NCBI RefSeq assembly: GCF_901000735.1
Contig: NC_081545.1
Location: 32,233,634 to 32,297,633, forward strand
Source of the DNA: Corylus avellana
Taxonomy: Eukaryota; Streptophyta; Magnoliopsida; Fagales; Betulaceae
DNA length: 64,000 nt
Reading direction: 5' to 3'
Part shown: one piece after another, positions 25,257 through 37,722 of the stretch
How the letters are laid out: each line of letters begins with the position of its first letter
Numbering within the stretch: the first letter of the stretch is position 1
Translations under genes and position numbers: made by a program
Notes under the pieces: generated by a model
What the model was told of the DNA's origin: nothing
Databases searched by the model: none
What the model saw: only the letters and a program-made list of their open reading frames with translations

Positions 25257-25450
25257 AGAGAAATGACTAGTGTCAATATTTTTCTCCTATTTTCTTCATC
25301 TTATCTTACAAATCAATCATTAGATTTGTAAACTTATGTAAACCCCACATAAGTCTATGGTGGACCTTATAAATCTAATAGTTGATCTATTAAATTTGTA
25401 AGATAATATGAGAAAAATATGAACAAATTATTAACATTAATCATTTCTCT
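25257..25450. mobile_element. MITE-like inverted-repeat element, first of two adjacent copies
   Basis: The left end AGAGAAATGACTAGTGTCAA is mirrored by the right end, which reads AGAGAAATGATTAATGTT on the opposite strand. The arms extend about 55 nt, to ATCTTATCTTACAAAT. The centre holds a small palindrome around CCCCACATAAG. Confidence 0.65.
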
Positions 25451-25462
25451 TCAAAAAGAAAA

Positions 25463-25580
25463 AGAGAAATGATTGATGTCAATATTTTTTTCATCTCATC
25501 TTACAAATAAATAATTAGATTTGTGCACTTATGTGGACTCCACATAAGTATATGGTGCACTTATGTGCGCTTGTAATCTA
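25463..25580. mobile_element. Second, incomplete copy of the adjacent MITE-like element
   Basis: It repeats the left arm of 25257-25450 (AGAGAAATGATTGATGTCAA, then CATCTTACAAAT) and the central ACTTATGTGGACTCCACATA palindrome. The right arm is missing or unrecognisable. Confidence 0.55.
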
Positions 25581-25919
25581 GCCGTGTGAAGCATAAAAGC
25601 AAAAAATGGTCTCTTTCACCATGTTGATGTGTAACATATGGGTCAACAATTTCTAGACATGTCTCAAAGACTCAAAGATTAGAGAAAAAAGATTATAGAA
25701 AACTTGAGCTGCCTCCTCTATTTCAAGTTTAGGAGAAAAAATGTATAAAAATTACTTGTGACAGCTAGATTACAAACAACAAGAACTCTCATCACTAGCC
25801 TGTCTGTACCTATTAATTTCACATGTCAACTGTATATAATGCAAAATCAGAATCGATGATATTCAGCCTCAGATCTGAAAATGAAGTTTGAAAGGTAATT
25901 ACTCTCTTTCAGGAAGGAT

Positions 25920-28328
25920 TCACATTGCACATACCTGCTTATCTAGCTCTATCAGACTACACCCAGGAGTCCTTTTCAAACCTTTATCCTTTACAATGGC
26001 TCTTATTTTGGCTACTTCATCCCATTTCCCACCTTCTGCATATAAATTTGACACCATAGAATAAGCGCTTGAGTTCTCAGGTACCAGTTCCAGCAGTTGC
26101 CTCCCTACAACCTCCCCAATCTCTGTATTTCTATGTACTATACAAGCAGCAAGCAAAGCACCCAGTGCAGAAGTACTTTTTCCTGATGGCATGCGCCTAA
26201 CCATGTCATATGCTTCATCAAGCTGTCCTGCGCGGCTTAATAAATCTACCATACAACTATAATGTACTTCACATGGAACAATAGCATATTCTTCGCTCAT
26301 GGACCTGAAAACTTGCAGACCATCTTCTACCAAGCCTGAATGACTGCAAGCAGTGAGTATTGACGTAAAGGTTACCTCATCAGGCTCGATCTTTTCTTCT
26401 TCTTTCATTCGATCAAATAGTTTTAGTACCTCTGCAGAGCTCCCGTGCATGGCATATGCAGCTATCATTGTGTTCCATGATGTAAGGCACCGCTTGCTCA
26501 CGTGCTCAAAGACATCTCTGGCCATATCTAATCTACCACACTTGGCATAAGTAGTGATGAGAGAATTGATAACAGGTATCTCTCTGTCCATATAAATGCG
26601 ATACAAGTGACACTGAACTTCCCTTGCTAAATTTACACAAGCAAGCTGAGAAAATGCCTGAAGCAGACTAATTACAGTGACCAAGTCATGTTCCAGCTTT
26701 TCTCTTTGCATCAGCCGGAACAAGATAATGGCTTCATCCGCATGCCCATGAAGCACATAACTCATCATCATTGAAGTCCAAGAGACCAGGTCTTTATATT
26801 TTATCCGGTTAAATAGTTGCCTTGCATAGACCATACGACCACATTTTGCATACATATAGATGGTTTGGTTGGCAATTTCAGTGTTCCAGTCTAACCCGCG
26901 TCTTAATAAGTATCCATGGAGACACCTACCTCTTTTAATGTCTTTCAAATTAGAGGATGCAGAAAGCACACTTACAATGGAACTTATATTTGGTTTGATA
27001 CCTGCTTTAACCATTTCAATAAAGGTCATCATAGCTTCACAAGAAAACTCGTTTTGGAGATAACCAGTCATCATCACACTATAGGAAATAGCATCTCTTT
27101 TCTCCATGCTATCAAACAATCCCCTGGCTTGGATTAAGCTGTTGCATTTACAATACAAATCAACCAAAGCAGTTATGGCTACCAGATCCAGGTCAACTCC
27201 AGTTCGAATGATGTAACCATGAATGCTCTTGCCTTGAAGCAAATACTTCAAGGTAGCACAGCACAAAATCCCATTGGCTAAAGTTATCAAATCAGGCATG
27301 AAGTTTTCTTGCACCATTTGGCAGAAAAGGTTGAAAGCTTCAAAGGGCTGCTCCATTTGAAGATGACCAGCAATCATAGCATTCCAAGAACCAATTGTTT
27401 TTGAATCCATTTTCCCAAAGATGCAGGCAGCCGTTCTTAGTGCCCCACAATTGGTATACATGTCCATAAGACTAGTTTCAAAGACTTCATCTGAACAACC
27501 AATGCTTCTTCTAATAGCATAAGCATGGATGGAACGACCCACTTCTAGTGCTTCCAAGTGTGCCGCAGCTTGAAGTAAGCTCACCAAAGTCACCCGATTG
27601 GGATCCAGTTGATGATTTTGCATATGACGAGCGACACAGAAAGCCTCATACCCACGGTGATCGCTGCATTGAGCATACCCAGTGATCATCGACGTATAAA
27701 CAACAACATCTTTGTCAGCTATTTCATCAAACACTCTAGATGCGTCTTCAATATCTCCATGTCTACAATACAGACCAATGAGCGACGAACCGACAAACCT
27801 ATCCGCATTAAACCCAAACTTGAAAGCATCCACATGAACCCCTCTCCCAAATTCTATACTTCCCAGCTCAATACAACTCTTCAAACCAAATGTAATGGCC
27901 GAACTATCTAAACCAATCTTCCATTCTCTCAAATACGAGTACCGCCTAATAACTTCACCAAATTGACCGGCCCGGAAATACCCAACAAGGATCGAGTTCC
28001 AATGAGACAGATTGTTATTTATAATTCTGTCGAATACCCATCTAGATTCAGCTAGAAGACCAAACTTTGCATAGGAATTCAGGAGCTTAGAGCCCAGAAA
28101 ATTACTGTCTCCCAGCCCCTGAGCGAAAATGCAAGCATGGAGTTTTCTCAGAGAGAAAACATCTGAACAATTATCCAAGAAAGAAGCAAATTTATCTGAT
28201 ATAGGCGGAGATTGAGAGAGATGTTCTTTGCTACTCGTGTTAACGAAAAATCTGGTTTGGACTTTGGTAGATAGTATCGGGTCGTTGCTGTGGACAAGTG
28301 AACGAAACCCAGATGCAAAAACTTTCAT
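25920..28328 (-). CDS. PLS-class pentatricopeptide repeat protein, E-type, organellar
   Basis: This is an intronless 802-aa pentatricopeptide repeat protein. Such proteins bind single-stranded organelle RNA, about one base per repeat; those with E motifs usually specify C-to-U editing sites. Residues 1-50 look like a mitochondrial presequence (basic, Ser/Phe rich). From about residue 60, some 18-20 repeats of about 31-36 aa run to about 700, recognisable by recurring SWNSMI/SWTSMM-type and YAKCG units. The C-terminus has an E motif ending near GCSLIELDKQV, only a stub of the E+ motif and no DYW deaminase domain, so any editing role would need a partner deaminase. It probably matches Arabidopsis At1g69350, mitochondrial, which also neighbours a DUF863 gene. 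ATG 28328 and stop 25920-25922 are both clear. Confidence 0.93.
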   Translation of the reverse strand: MKVFASGFRSLVHSNDPILSTKVQTRFFVNTSSKEHLSQSPPISDKFASFLDNCSDVFSLRKLHACIFAQGLGDSNFLGSKLLNSYAKFGLLAESRWVFDRIINNNLSHWNSILVGYFRAGQFGEVIRRYSYLREWKIGLDSSAITFGLKSCIELGSIEFGRGVHVDAFKFGFNADRFVGSSLIGLYCRHGDIEDASRVFDEIADKDVVVYTSMITGYAQCSDHRGYEAFCVARHMQNHQLDPNRVTLVSLLQAAAHLEALEVGRSIHAYAIRRSIGCSDEVFETSLMDMYTNCGALRTAACIFGKMDSKTIGSWNAMIAGHLQMEQPFEAFNLFCQMVQENFMPDLITLANGILCCATLKYLLQGKSIHGYIIRTGVDLDLVAITALVDLYCKCNSLIQARGLFDSMEKRDAISYSVMMTGYLQNEFSCEAMMTFIEMVKAGIKPNISSIVSVLSASSNLKDIKRGRCLHGYLLRRGLDWNTEIANQTIYMYAKCGRMVYARQLFNRIKYKDLVSWTSMMMSYVLHGHADEAIILFRLMQREKLEHDLVTVISLLQAFSQLACVNLAREVQCHLYRIYMDREIPVINSLITTYAKCGRLDMARDVFEHVSKRCLTSWNTMIAAYAMHGSSAEVLKLFDRMKEEEKIEPDEVTFTSILTACSHSGLVEDGLQVFRSMSEEYAIVPCEVHYSCMVDLLSRAGQLDEAYDMVRRMPSGKSTSALGALLAACIVHRNTEIGEVVGRQLLELVPENSSAYSMVSNLYAEGGKWDEVAKIRAIVKDKGLKRTPGCSLIELDKQVCAM

Positions 28329-29439
28329 AATTGTAAAATGTCAGTGAGGGAATGGCTTCCTGCATTGAGAAAACAAATCCTAGATGGGAAAGCTTCCATT
28401 TGGGTTTGTCCCATGTTCTGACCTAAAGACGAAGCCAAATCCAAAGAGGAATAGACGCATTTTGGGTAGACTGAAAAGGGTGCATCGTAGGTAAAAATGT
28501 CAATATTCGAAATCTTTTAGCGAGTAAATGCAGCACGGTTGAGCCAATACGATGTTTCCAAGTGTCTCTAACAGGCGATGAAGACTTGAGATTAATCGGG
28601 AACCACTGTTTTCGAACGGGCGATGAAAAGTAACAGAGGCACTTTACCGTGGCCAACAACTGGCAATGAAGCAAAAATCTAGATTACAACAACGTTGATG
28701 ATGTTGGTAAGGTGGCCGTAGAAACAGGTTTGAGAGGACCACATAAAGGTACTGGTATGTGTTTCAAATGACAAGGATACATGGTATTAGGCTTTTTGAT
28801 CAAGATATAAATGCGGGTACTTTAAGCGAGAAAGCTGTGAGGTTCAACTACTTTGGACCGTTTAAAATGCTCGGGACTGGTGAGCTTTACAAACCTTTTT
28901 TTTAAATAGTTTAGACAGATGAGCTTTGCAAACCCCTCTTTTAAATAGTTTGAATTTTATATTATTTCGGTAACCTAATAATAGGGGATTTCAATCCTGT
29001 TTCAAATAACTGATGAGAATATAAACCCGCTAAGCAAGTGAACCTTTTTAAGCGCACACAAAATAATATAATGTATTTTCTGTAGAAAATTGAAGGCACT
29101 GAAAGGAGAAGAGAAGACAGGGGACAACCTTGAATATTTGAAAGAAAAATATCTGTACAACTCTAAAAATCTTGAACTGGAGGTATGCAATCCATAATCT
29201 TTCACAAAATCCTTTCAGTTACGTTACAAGTTTAACTTATCAAACTCTGTTTGTCACTAAAAAATCAATGCAAAGTATTTATGATGAATCATACAACTCA
29301 CTCAGAATACAGATATAATTAGGACCAAGAAGAAATGGACAATGTAAAAACCCCATGGGCAATGGCTTAGAAAGCTGGTGGCAAAACCCTCAAGTCCTAC
29401 TCAAGTGCACTCCCAAGAAACACAGGCATCTCCCACTAC
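28329..29439. other. Spacer between PPR promoter and DUF863 3' end
   Basis: This holds the PPR gene's 5' leader and promoter, unassigned sequence with no coherent frame, and the DUF863 3' untranslated region toward its right end. A near-repeated phrase (AGCTTTACAAACC / AGCTTTGCAAACC, about 28880-28940) was the only local repeat seen. Confidence 0.5.
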
Positions 29440-32400
29440 TTATTTTAGGCAAAGCTGAGGATTATTAATCAGACATCTCTGTCGAGCGGGACGCCTTGTC
29501 CTCTTTCCCCATCCTGTTAGGCTTTTTTCCTCAAGTCCAAGCACTATACATTTTGGTTGCTGAACCTGGGGCAGGCAAGCTGCAGTTGCACCAGAAGGGG
29601 AATTAGAAGCTGCTGATCGCCTCCGTCCCCTTCCACCGCCACTCTTACTGGAATTTTTGTGTGCCAAACCTGACTGCCAAGTGCCACCAGTTGCCTTAAT
29701 CAACCCTTCGAATGTCAGGAGATCCTCAGTCACCTCATTCCTCGAAAGGGAGGTGATGCTATGAAGTACATCTCTTTGGAAGTCTTTCCGTTGCCTCCCT
29801 CTCCTCGTTTGACGTCTCCTAGGCCTTCCTTGCAATGTGTTTTCATCTTGTTGGTCTTCCCAAATCTCAGGCTTATAACAGTAGTCCTCTACCTTGCTTT
29901 CGGTCAAATTTAATGTCATGAACTCAAAGAAATCAATCCCATCAGGAATAAGCTCTTCTTGAAAAGAATTGTCTTTACCCATTGAAACTTCTACAACCTT
30001 ATTCTCAGTATCAGACTTGCATGAAGAGATTATTTCTGCAAGCCAATGAAGCGAATCAGTGAGTGAAGCTTCTGACTGGTGACAAGTAGCATTTTCTTGA
30101 AGATTATTATCTACAGCATGGCTTGGAAGATTATGCACATGAGATAACGAGATGGAAACTAAAGCCTCTGCTGCTACTCTGATAAGTCCCTCACAAGGCA
30201 CCCTAGATTCATCATGTAATGAGGCAAAATGTTCTCTACTTTTGCTTTCTGGAGATCCTTCTGCAGGAGTAATAACTATTTCTGTGTCAATGACTACTGG
30301 CACCTCCAAATCTATCTGAGTTGCAATGGGAGAAGAGGGTGTAGATAGAACCTCTTCTTCAGTTACACAAATATTCAAGTCAATCTGATGTCTAGAAGGG
30401 GCACCGTGGTTATCCAATCCCTTTGCTACGACCTGATCCTTCTCTTTGAGTAGCTCTCCAGATCTGGGTGACATGGGATCATGAGCTAAATCAGTTATAA
30501 CTAACCCAGCATTTACAGTATCAATTGCAGAAGCAGCACAACTCCGCTTTGAGGGGGAGCTATGAGAAGGAAGATCCTTCAATGTATGAGGCTTGTCAAT
30601 AATAGGAAACCCAAGAATCTTCATATTCTTTGAGCAGTTACCTTTATCAATTTTTCCATGCTCAGCATCATCAGCACATGTTGCTGATGAGGAGTCCAGA
30701 GTAAACCTCTGAGATGGACCATTTATCATTTCAGTTTTGTTGACAAATTGCAGAGAATAGTTTTGCCAGGAACCCAAATTCTTGTGACCAGAGCCTTCCT
30801 TTTCTCCGGAATATTTGCCATTAAAATTTGACATTGGTCTTAGCCAAGACGATGCTCCCTGTGAATTCTCCTGGGTCCTTGGCCAGTCAACCGAAACAAG
30901 ATTTTGTTCACAAATTACTTTGTATTGATCATTTGGAGCTACTGCATCCATATTCATTTTCTTTGCAGACTTCACATCCATGATACTGCCTGAACCCCAA
31001 AGGTATTTTTGAGGCTCGTGTTGCCGAAATTGCTCAAAAGTAAAATTACAGTCATTGACACCATTTGGAAAGCCAAGGTGACCTGATGGCTGGCAACCAT
31101 GTAATTCGTTGGACACTGACCGTGAACCAAGGTAGACATCATTTTGGTAGGAAACTTCATCTCTTATATCTGGAATTGATTTCGAATAACTATCTATAAG
31201 CAACTCCCCAGTAACTTCAGGGCTTCGCGTCAATGTTGCTGAACTCTTATTTGACTGACGAGAGGTATTATAGCAAGGGTTTCCTTGAGTTGATGTTAAG
31301 TGCTGGCTCAAGCTACCTGGAGGCTTTGTCCAAGGTGAAATAGTACATGACTTAGAATTGGCCATATCAGATTTAGGAACTAGTGAGGCCTGCAGACCAA
31401 GTGAATGGGAAGCCACAAGAGATGAATCATGATTTGTGTCAGAGATTTCTACACCAAAAATTGTCCTCTTTATCTGTTGCTCTGTCTTACTCTGACCAGA
31501 AGGGAAACACGTTGCAGTGTCACGAGCTTTCATAAATTCAACTTGTGATGATTCACAAGGCTTAGGAAAATCTGCAGGACGAAAACTTCCAGAGAAAGAA
31601 CTTCTGTTGCTTCTAGTTTTCCCTGAAAAGAGAGCCATATCAATCATTAGTTTAATTGGAATCCTACAGAGTAACTTTTTCTGGCCTCTAATTTGTTCTC
31701 TATTTGTAGTAAGGATTCATGCATTGGAAATTATTTTTTCAAATTTAAAAAGAGAAATAGAAAAAAGAAACAACGGTGGCTTTAAACATGAAAAGCCATG
31801 CACCCAGTTTCCTCAAATTGACAATGAACAAGACATACTCTCAAACATACTTTCCTGTTGAAGAACTTTTATAGCTGTCATTAAATCAACTTCTTCAATA
31901 AGGTAACTCACTCAAAGAGGCTTTCTTTTATGTATTAACATGACTTCCCCAGCAGTTGGGAGCCTCAAAAGCATATGAAAATTGAATTTTAGTGCATTAT
32001 GACCACACAATGACTCTTCTACAAACACGTCCATGTAAGTTGAGAAGATTGTTGCCAAATCAAGAGTCTTAATATTGAATCACATTCCTAGAATACAGAT
32101 AAACATGCTCAATAAATTCTTTTCTCATACATGGGAAAATAATAAAGATCAATTTTCAGGTATTAGTTCTGTGTACCTTATTTGCCTGTGTTCCTTTCTT
32201 CCATTGTTCTATCAACTATTTTGTGTCTTTTCTTTTCCGATTAATATGGAGATGAAGAACCAGTTAATTGCTTTATTATCAGTTCAAAAGAAAACAGGGC
32301 ATCATAAGTATTTGATAACTTGAAAAAGATTAAGAAGCTTGTAAATGAGGTGAAATACGCTTAAACAAGAAAATCATATCTTAGTAAAGATTTCTATTGA

Positions 32401-33617
32401 TTTAACACAACACAGCAAATTCAAAGTGAAGTATAAGTTCCTACCAGCTTGAAACGTATAAGATAACTGATCGTGTTGCTTGCTTTCATTCTCAAAACGC
32501 AGAATGTTAACTGCTCCACCCCTTCCATTGTGCTGATTTTGAGAGAATTCCTTAGCCAAACATTGGAAACCTGAATATGCACTGGCAGATGAATCCTGCC
32601 TTTGCATCTCCTTTTTGGAGCACGCATTATTGGCTAGAATATCTGAAGCATATGCTTCCTCAACCTGAATTTTTTCATTCAGATCGGTCAAGCCAGGGGC
32701 TTTCCTCAAATGCACATTGGAACTGAAAGCATCAGCACTACAGCAAGTGCTCACCCCAACGCAAATAGACAAATTTCCATCCCTCTTATGAGAAATAGAC
32801 TCGTTGGGAGGATAACTTTGCACTCCCAAGTCTCCGGAAACTTTTTGCTCTTCCCCTTCATTGTTGATGTATTCATGAGCTGGAATTTCCAGGTCAAATA
32901 ATCTTCTCTGAAGCTTGCGACATTTGGGTTCCATAGACTCATATTCCTTCTGCCTTACTCCAATTTGGGTAGGACCACAATTGGATTGCATGATCTTCCC
33001 TTTCTCAGAATTAAAATGAGATGGGATGCGATCCACACCTGCAGTGGATGGTCTACCATAACTAGAATCCAAGGTGAACGTGGAAATACGCCACCTCTTT
33101 TTCTCATCTTCAGATGGAAATCCGGATGGAAAAGAATTTGATGGTGATGTCCCTGCTGGTATCAGATGTTTGTGCAGTTCGCTTTTGATATCATTCATCA
33201 AGTCCCTTTGTATTTTGTAAAGACGATGGAGTTCACAGAGCTAGACGACAACATGACATACAAATAAGTTGAAATATAACAATACTGCATAAATACTAAT
33301 ATTTTGACCCTTTCTCAAATTAGTCAAAAAGCATCACATGTCAAACTTCATAGCTCAAAAGAAAAGGGTTTAAAAAGGTGTACCTGCTGCCTGAATACGG
33401 TTTCATGCTTCAATATAGTTTGCCTCAGCAGTTCCTTATCGTGTCCATCATATCCATCCATTTCCGGCCTTGTCAAGAATATTTCATGGTACTGTCCACT
33501 TCTCAATGTTTTCTGTTCACAATGTAGAGGCCAGCTCCCCTTGCCAGCATTGTTGTTCAGATCCCTCAGGGAATAATATCCTTGCAGATACATCTTAGAC
33601 TGTACTTCAGTTCCCAT
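29440..33617 (-). CDS. DUF863 family protein (plant-specific, nuclear-type)
   Basis: This gene encodes a 1070-aa protein of the plant-specific DUF863 family (Arabidopsis At1g69360, At1g13940, At1g26620 type), whose function is not established. Exons (minus): 33384-33617, 32445-33240, 29440-31622; 3213 nt in frame, all GT-AG. The N-terminal signature is visible: YLQGYYSLRDLN near residue 12, then LCELHRLYKIQRDLM near 80 across the first splice. The long middle is Ser/Asn-rich and probably disordered. The C-terminus carries the conserved basic block (RRRQTRRGRQRKDFQRDVLH) followed by TFEGLIKATGGTWQSG and ends in another Arg-rich stretch, consistent with nuclear location. ATG 33617 lies two bases after an acceptor (TTGATTGCAG), so the leader is spliced. 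A likely leader exon with donor CAG/GTATAAG ends near 34349. Confidence 0.9.
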
Positions 33618-35539
33618 TTCTGCAATCAACTCAAGAAAGAGCATTAATGAACTTAGAAACAGGGAAATAATTGACTACCAAATACCAATTCAAAAAAGAA
33701 GCAACGGAACCAAATTCTCAGTTTTGCCAACACAACCAGCAGATCTGCTTTGTCAGATTAGGTGCGTACCACAACTTGGATATACTTATCTATTTCAAAA
33801 AGAATATTAGTTTGAAGTAATAGTCAGCTTTTTAACTTATTTCAACTTAGACTAGTTATTTGATGGATCAGGTAATAAATAAGAGCATATGGCACCACCC
33901 AAATTTTATGGTAAATAGGACCCAAATTTCACAGATAACTCGATTCATGAAAGTTCTAAAATGCTCTAATTTGCCATGAGAAACCACAATGTGAATCATC
34001 CAAATCCTTATAATCAAATTCCATGGAAAGAGTCTAATTCCCATTTGAAAATAAAAAAAGTTAGCTAATAAAGCAGCAAGCCACACCTGAAAATGAAAAG
34101 TAAACAGACCCCTTCAATCGCCAATAGCAGAAAGACTAAAGCATGAATACTGCAGAAATGGCTAGTCTGCATAATAGAAGACTAGAAGGGGGGAAAACTG
34201 ATATTTAACTCCAAAAATCAATAAATAAATAACACTATCAAATTCCAGAGTCTAGACAAACCAAAACCCAGTAATAACAGACTATCAATACCAATTATCC
34301 CAATTAAATCAAATATTAAAAAATAATAAGAAGAACAACCACTTATACCTGTATCCTCTTCTACCCCTTGTCAAAGATTGCCCATAGTTCAGCAAATTCT
34401 GGACAGCAACCCACAAAACGAACCAGCTCCATGATTTTGCACAGCCACAGTACAGAAGACAAAGTAATCCCAAACCAGAATGACCCAGAAAGCCCATGAA
34501 CCAACAAACAAAGGTAATCTCCTCATAGAGGCAATAACACAAGCTGGGTGTCTCTGTACAGCCATTGAAGAAGAAGCTTAGATCATTTCCAGACAAAAGA
34601 ATATACAGGAATTCAGATCTGCTGGGCCAGAATCAGATAAGAAAATATAGAGATCCCACATCCCAGGTAGGAGATCTTCTCTACACAAAAGCAACACCAC
34701 CCCATGACACCTCTTCAACAACAGCAATGACTTCAAAATTTGTCAACTTTTGTTCTGCCATTATTCTATTGTGCTTTGCTTCACCTAATGGCTTTAGTGC
34801 AATGATTTTATTTCGCATTTAATTATTACATCTCTTTTTCTTTTCTTTTCTTTTTTTTTTCTGGATTTTTTAGGATGTGAAAGATATGGGCATTTTATAT
34901 ATATTCTTTTTTCACATTTCTAGATTCTCTCCACTTCCATGCTTTTTGGGCACAACATTAGATAGATAGATTGGGAAAGTACATTAGAAAATGTTGGCAC
35001 CTGTGTTTACTGAAGCAACAACCTAACAGTTTCCGAAAGTAGCTGACCCCCCTTGCTGGTTTGGATTTTTTCGGTCAGCCTTCAAAGCCACGCGCGCGTG
35101 TAGCGTGCGAATTATTCTCCACCTAGTGAAAGCAGACAATTTTTTTTTTGACAAAATCTATAAATTCGATTCGAATTTAACACAAAATTAATATATTAAA
35201 ATTTAGTAGAATATAATTTGGGATTGACACGATTAATAAAGTATAAATTAAAATTCTAAAGCAAATTACTCTTAATTTAATCCTTAGTTGTGAAGTTATT
35301 CAATAATTGGGAATTATGGTGTTAATATTTTTGTATAAAATGACATTTTTATGCTCAAAATTTAAAAATTTTGTTAATTAAACGGGTGATATGGGTCGGG
35401 TCATATCAACCCAACACTAAATGTTCGTCAAATATGTTATACAGGTCAAGCCGTATCTCGTGTATGGATCGTGTCAGGGTTGATACAACTGTCATGTTTA
35501 AATAAAGAAAAATGTTATTGTTTCTCATGTGGTTCTTCT

Positions 35540-36114
35540 TAGAGGTGTATAAACAAGGCGGTTATAACTACCCGCAACCACTAACCGCTTATAACCGCTA
35601 ACAGTTAACTGCATAATCGCTTTGGTAGGTGGTTAAAAAAAAATCGCTGACCGTTTAGAGCAGGCAATTAGCAATTTTAAAGGTAGGAAAAAGCGGTTAA
35701 TAACTCCTAACGAGTTATCCTTATATATAATAATATAAATATATATTATATATTTTATATTAAAAATATAACATTAAAACGACGCTATTTTGGTAAAACA
35801 CTAAAAGTGTCGTTTTAAATACGAGTTAGGAATAGAGTTTGATCATATTATTTTTTTTTTGGTAACACTCTGACCCAAAACTATTTAAAATAAGCACAAT
35901 GAAGGCCCAAAACACTTCTAAAAGCTCATATATAAAAAATAAAAAATAATAATAATAAATAAATAAATAACGGATTATAAAACTGTTAAGTGTTGGTGTG
36001 AATAGCCCTTAATTGCCTAAGTGGAGCGGTTGCGGTTATTAAAATTCAATAACCGGCTTAAGCGGTTGCAATTAGTGGTTTTAGTCAATAACTGTAACCA
36101 TTTGTACACCCCTA
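35540..36114. mobile_element. hAT-like MITE, 575 bp
   Basis: The ends TAGAGGTGTA and TACACCCCTA form a terminal inverted repeat (9 of 10). Many subterminal GCGGTTA/TAACCGC repeats occur in both orientations, typical of plant hAT derivatives. The flanks GTTCTTCT and ATTCTTTT look like a decayed 8-bp target duplication (6 of 8). No transposase frame is present. Confidence 0.65.
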
Positions 36115-36385
36115 ATTCTTTTAGTGTTCTACGTGTGTGTGTATATATATATTTTTTTTTTATAAAAAAAAAAAAAGTTGCATTTCTCTTAAATAAATAA
36201 TGTCCGGACGTTGCTATATATGTAACTTATGTTGCATGACGTGTCCGATTCGAGGTTTGTGGCGCGTGGGTGTGGATTCTCGTTGAATTCACAGTTTTTG
36301 TTTTTTGTTTTGTTTTGTTTTTTTTTTTTTTTTTTTTTGTGGAAACAAAAGGTGTAGAAATAAAAAAGATGCTCCGAGGAAGGTT

Positions 36386-36426
36386 GGGATTAGGAATAGG
36401 ATTAGGATTAGGATTAGGATTAGGAA
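36386..36426 (+). repeat. Short (TTAGGA)n tandem repeat
   Basis: About six imperfect copies of the hexamer TTAGGA. It differs from the plant telomere unit TTTAGGG, so it is treated as a simple repeat. Confidence 0.8.
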
Positions 36427-37435
36427 GAATCTGTCAGCGTTACTTTGGATGTAATTATCAAATGAATAAACAATTGGATTGTCGTTTGTGTGTTTCTTTC
36501 TTTTATTATTATTATTATTTTTAATTTTGTTTATGTGTATTTTGATGTTTGATTGAGTAATATTCCTTTCAATCGTTAGAAGAAGTTTTATTATAGGGGG
36601 GGCAATTTGATTAATGATTGATGGGTGGGTTTGTTGGTGGGCAATTAAAATCCTTTCTTTTCGTTAAACCAAATGTTGTCACGTCCTTTTTTCCAAGAAA
36701 ACAATGAAAGGATTAGTCAAATGATTTTTTTAATTGGACAGCTAAGTTTTATAATAGAGGTCTTTTATATTTAACGGAAGATTAATAAAATGATTTAGCG
36801 AAAACTTCACTTACTATTCTTGATATTTTATCAATTTTGTAATCATAACTTTATACTTTAAAAAATGTCAATTTAGAATAACAATCCTTCGTAAGTTTAC
36901 ACAAGTTAAATCAAATGATTGAAAACCGAAATCTTCAAAATAGATTTAAAATGTTTATAAAATTACAAAAATATATTGAATTTAGGTGGTATATTTTTTA
37001 ATTTTCACTTTTTTCCGCTATGATTTAACGCTAGATTTGGACGGGAAGCTTAACATTGCAAACTTCTGAAAATTTATAATCCTAAATTGACAATTTTTAA
37101 AATTTAAAAGTAAGACTACAAAAATGATAAAAGATTAGGGGTAGTAAGTGAAGTTTTCCTAATAATTTATTTGATAACCATTTCAACTTGAGTAACGATT
37201 TGATAAAATAATAATAAAAAAAAAAGTGGGGAAAATATAATGAGAACAAGAGAAGGAAAACAACAAAAAAGCATGAAGATGAAGAAGATAGACCCAAGTT
37301 GAAGTGATTCCTTCATTGTGGGTGGGTCTGCCTCCACCAGACTCATTTCCACTTCTCTCCTTTATATATATATATTAAAGATTTAAATAATTTAGAGTAT
37401 TTTATGTTTTCAATTGTTTGTTAATATTTTTATTT

Positions 37436-37722
37436 GAATAATTGTATAAATTCCCCTTATGTCACTCTTGTAATGTGACTTTTAAAATCAACATTTGATT
37501 AAAATCTAATAATGATTAATTATAGGCTCAATGGTAATTTTAAGAGCCCCGCCATTTTTTTTTGTTTTTAACACGTCCGCACAATAAGGATGAGAGAGAT
37601 TCGAACTAGTGACTTTCGTTTCATTAGGCGTGATACCAGCCGATTGAGCGAACTCTTGGAGTACCATTTTTCGAGTCTTGAGAGACAAAAGAGTGACACA
37701 AAAATAATTTATAGCATCACTC
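37436..37722. mobile_element. MITE with exact 9-bp target duplication, carrying a nested SINE
   Basis: The left end (GAATAATTGTATAAATT) and right end (read as GAGTGATGCTATAAATT) are inverted repeats. TTTTTATTT flanks the element exactly at 37427-37435 and 37723-37731, a 9-bp target duplication. The ends match the family of 22565-22734. A SINE sits inside at about 37553-37670, so the MITE inserted first. Confidence 0.8.
37553..37670 (-). mobile_element. tRNA-derived SINE nested in a MITE
   Basis: On the minus strand a Pol III A-box region (TCGCTCAATCGGCTGGTA) is followed about 30 nt later by a B box (GTTCGAATCTC), and the element ends in an A-rich tail. CCATTTTT occurs at both edges (about 37549 and 37664) and fits a target duplication. 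Confidence 0.7.

Larger units (their letters stand above)
22002..25919. other. Transposon-rich spacer between the oxidoreductase and the first PPR gene
   Basis: No host gene was seen. It holds a MITE (22565-22734), two related LINE-like elements on the minus strand (about 22890-23480 and 23531-24664) and two adjacent related MITE copies (25257-25450 and from about 25463). Open frames around 23800-24570 lie inside the LINE-like insertion. Confidence 0.7.

Noticed and set aside
32374..32444. Extension of DUF863 exon 2 to a stop at 32374
   Set aside because: The donor at 32444 joins in frame to the exon at 31622, which continues the conserved family; reading through gives an unrelated tail.
36386..36426. 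Interstitial telomere repeat
   Set aside because: The unit is TTAGGA, not the plant TTTAGGG, and there are only about six copies.
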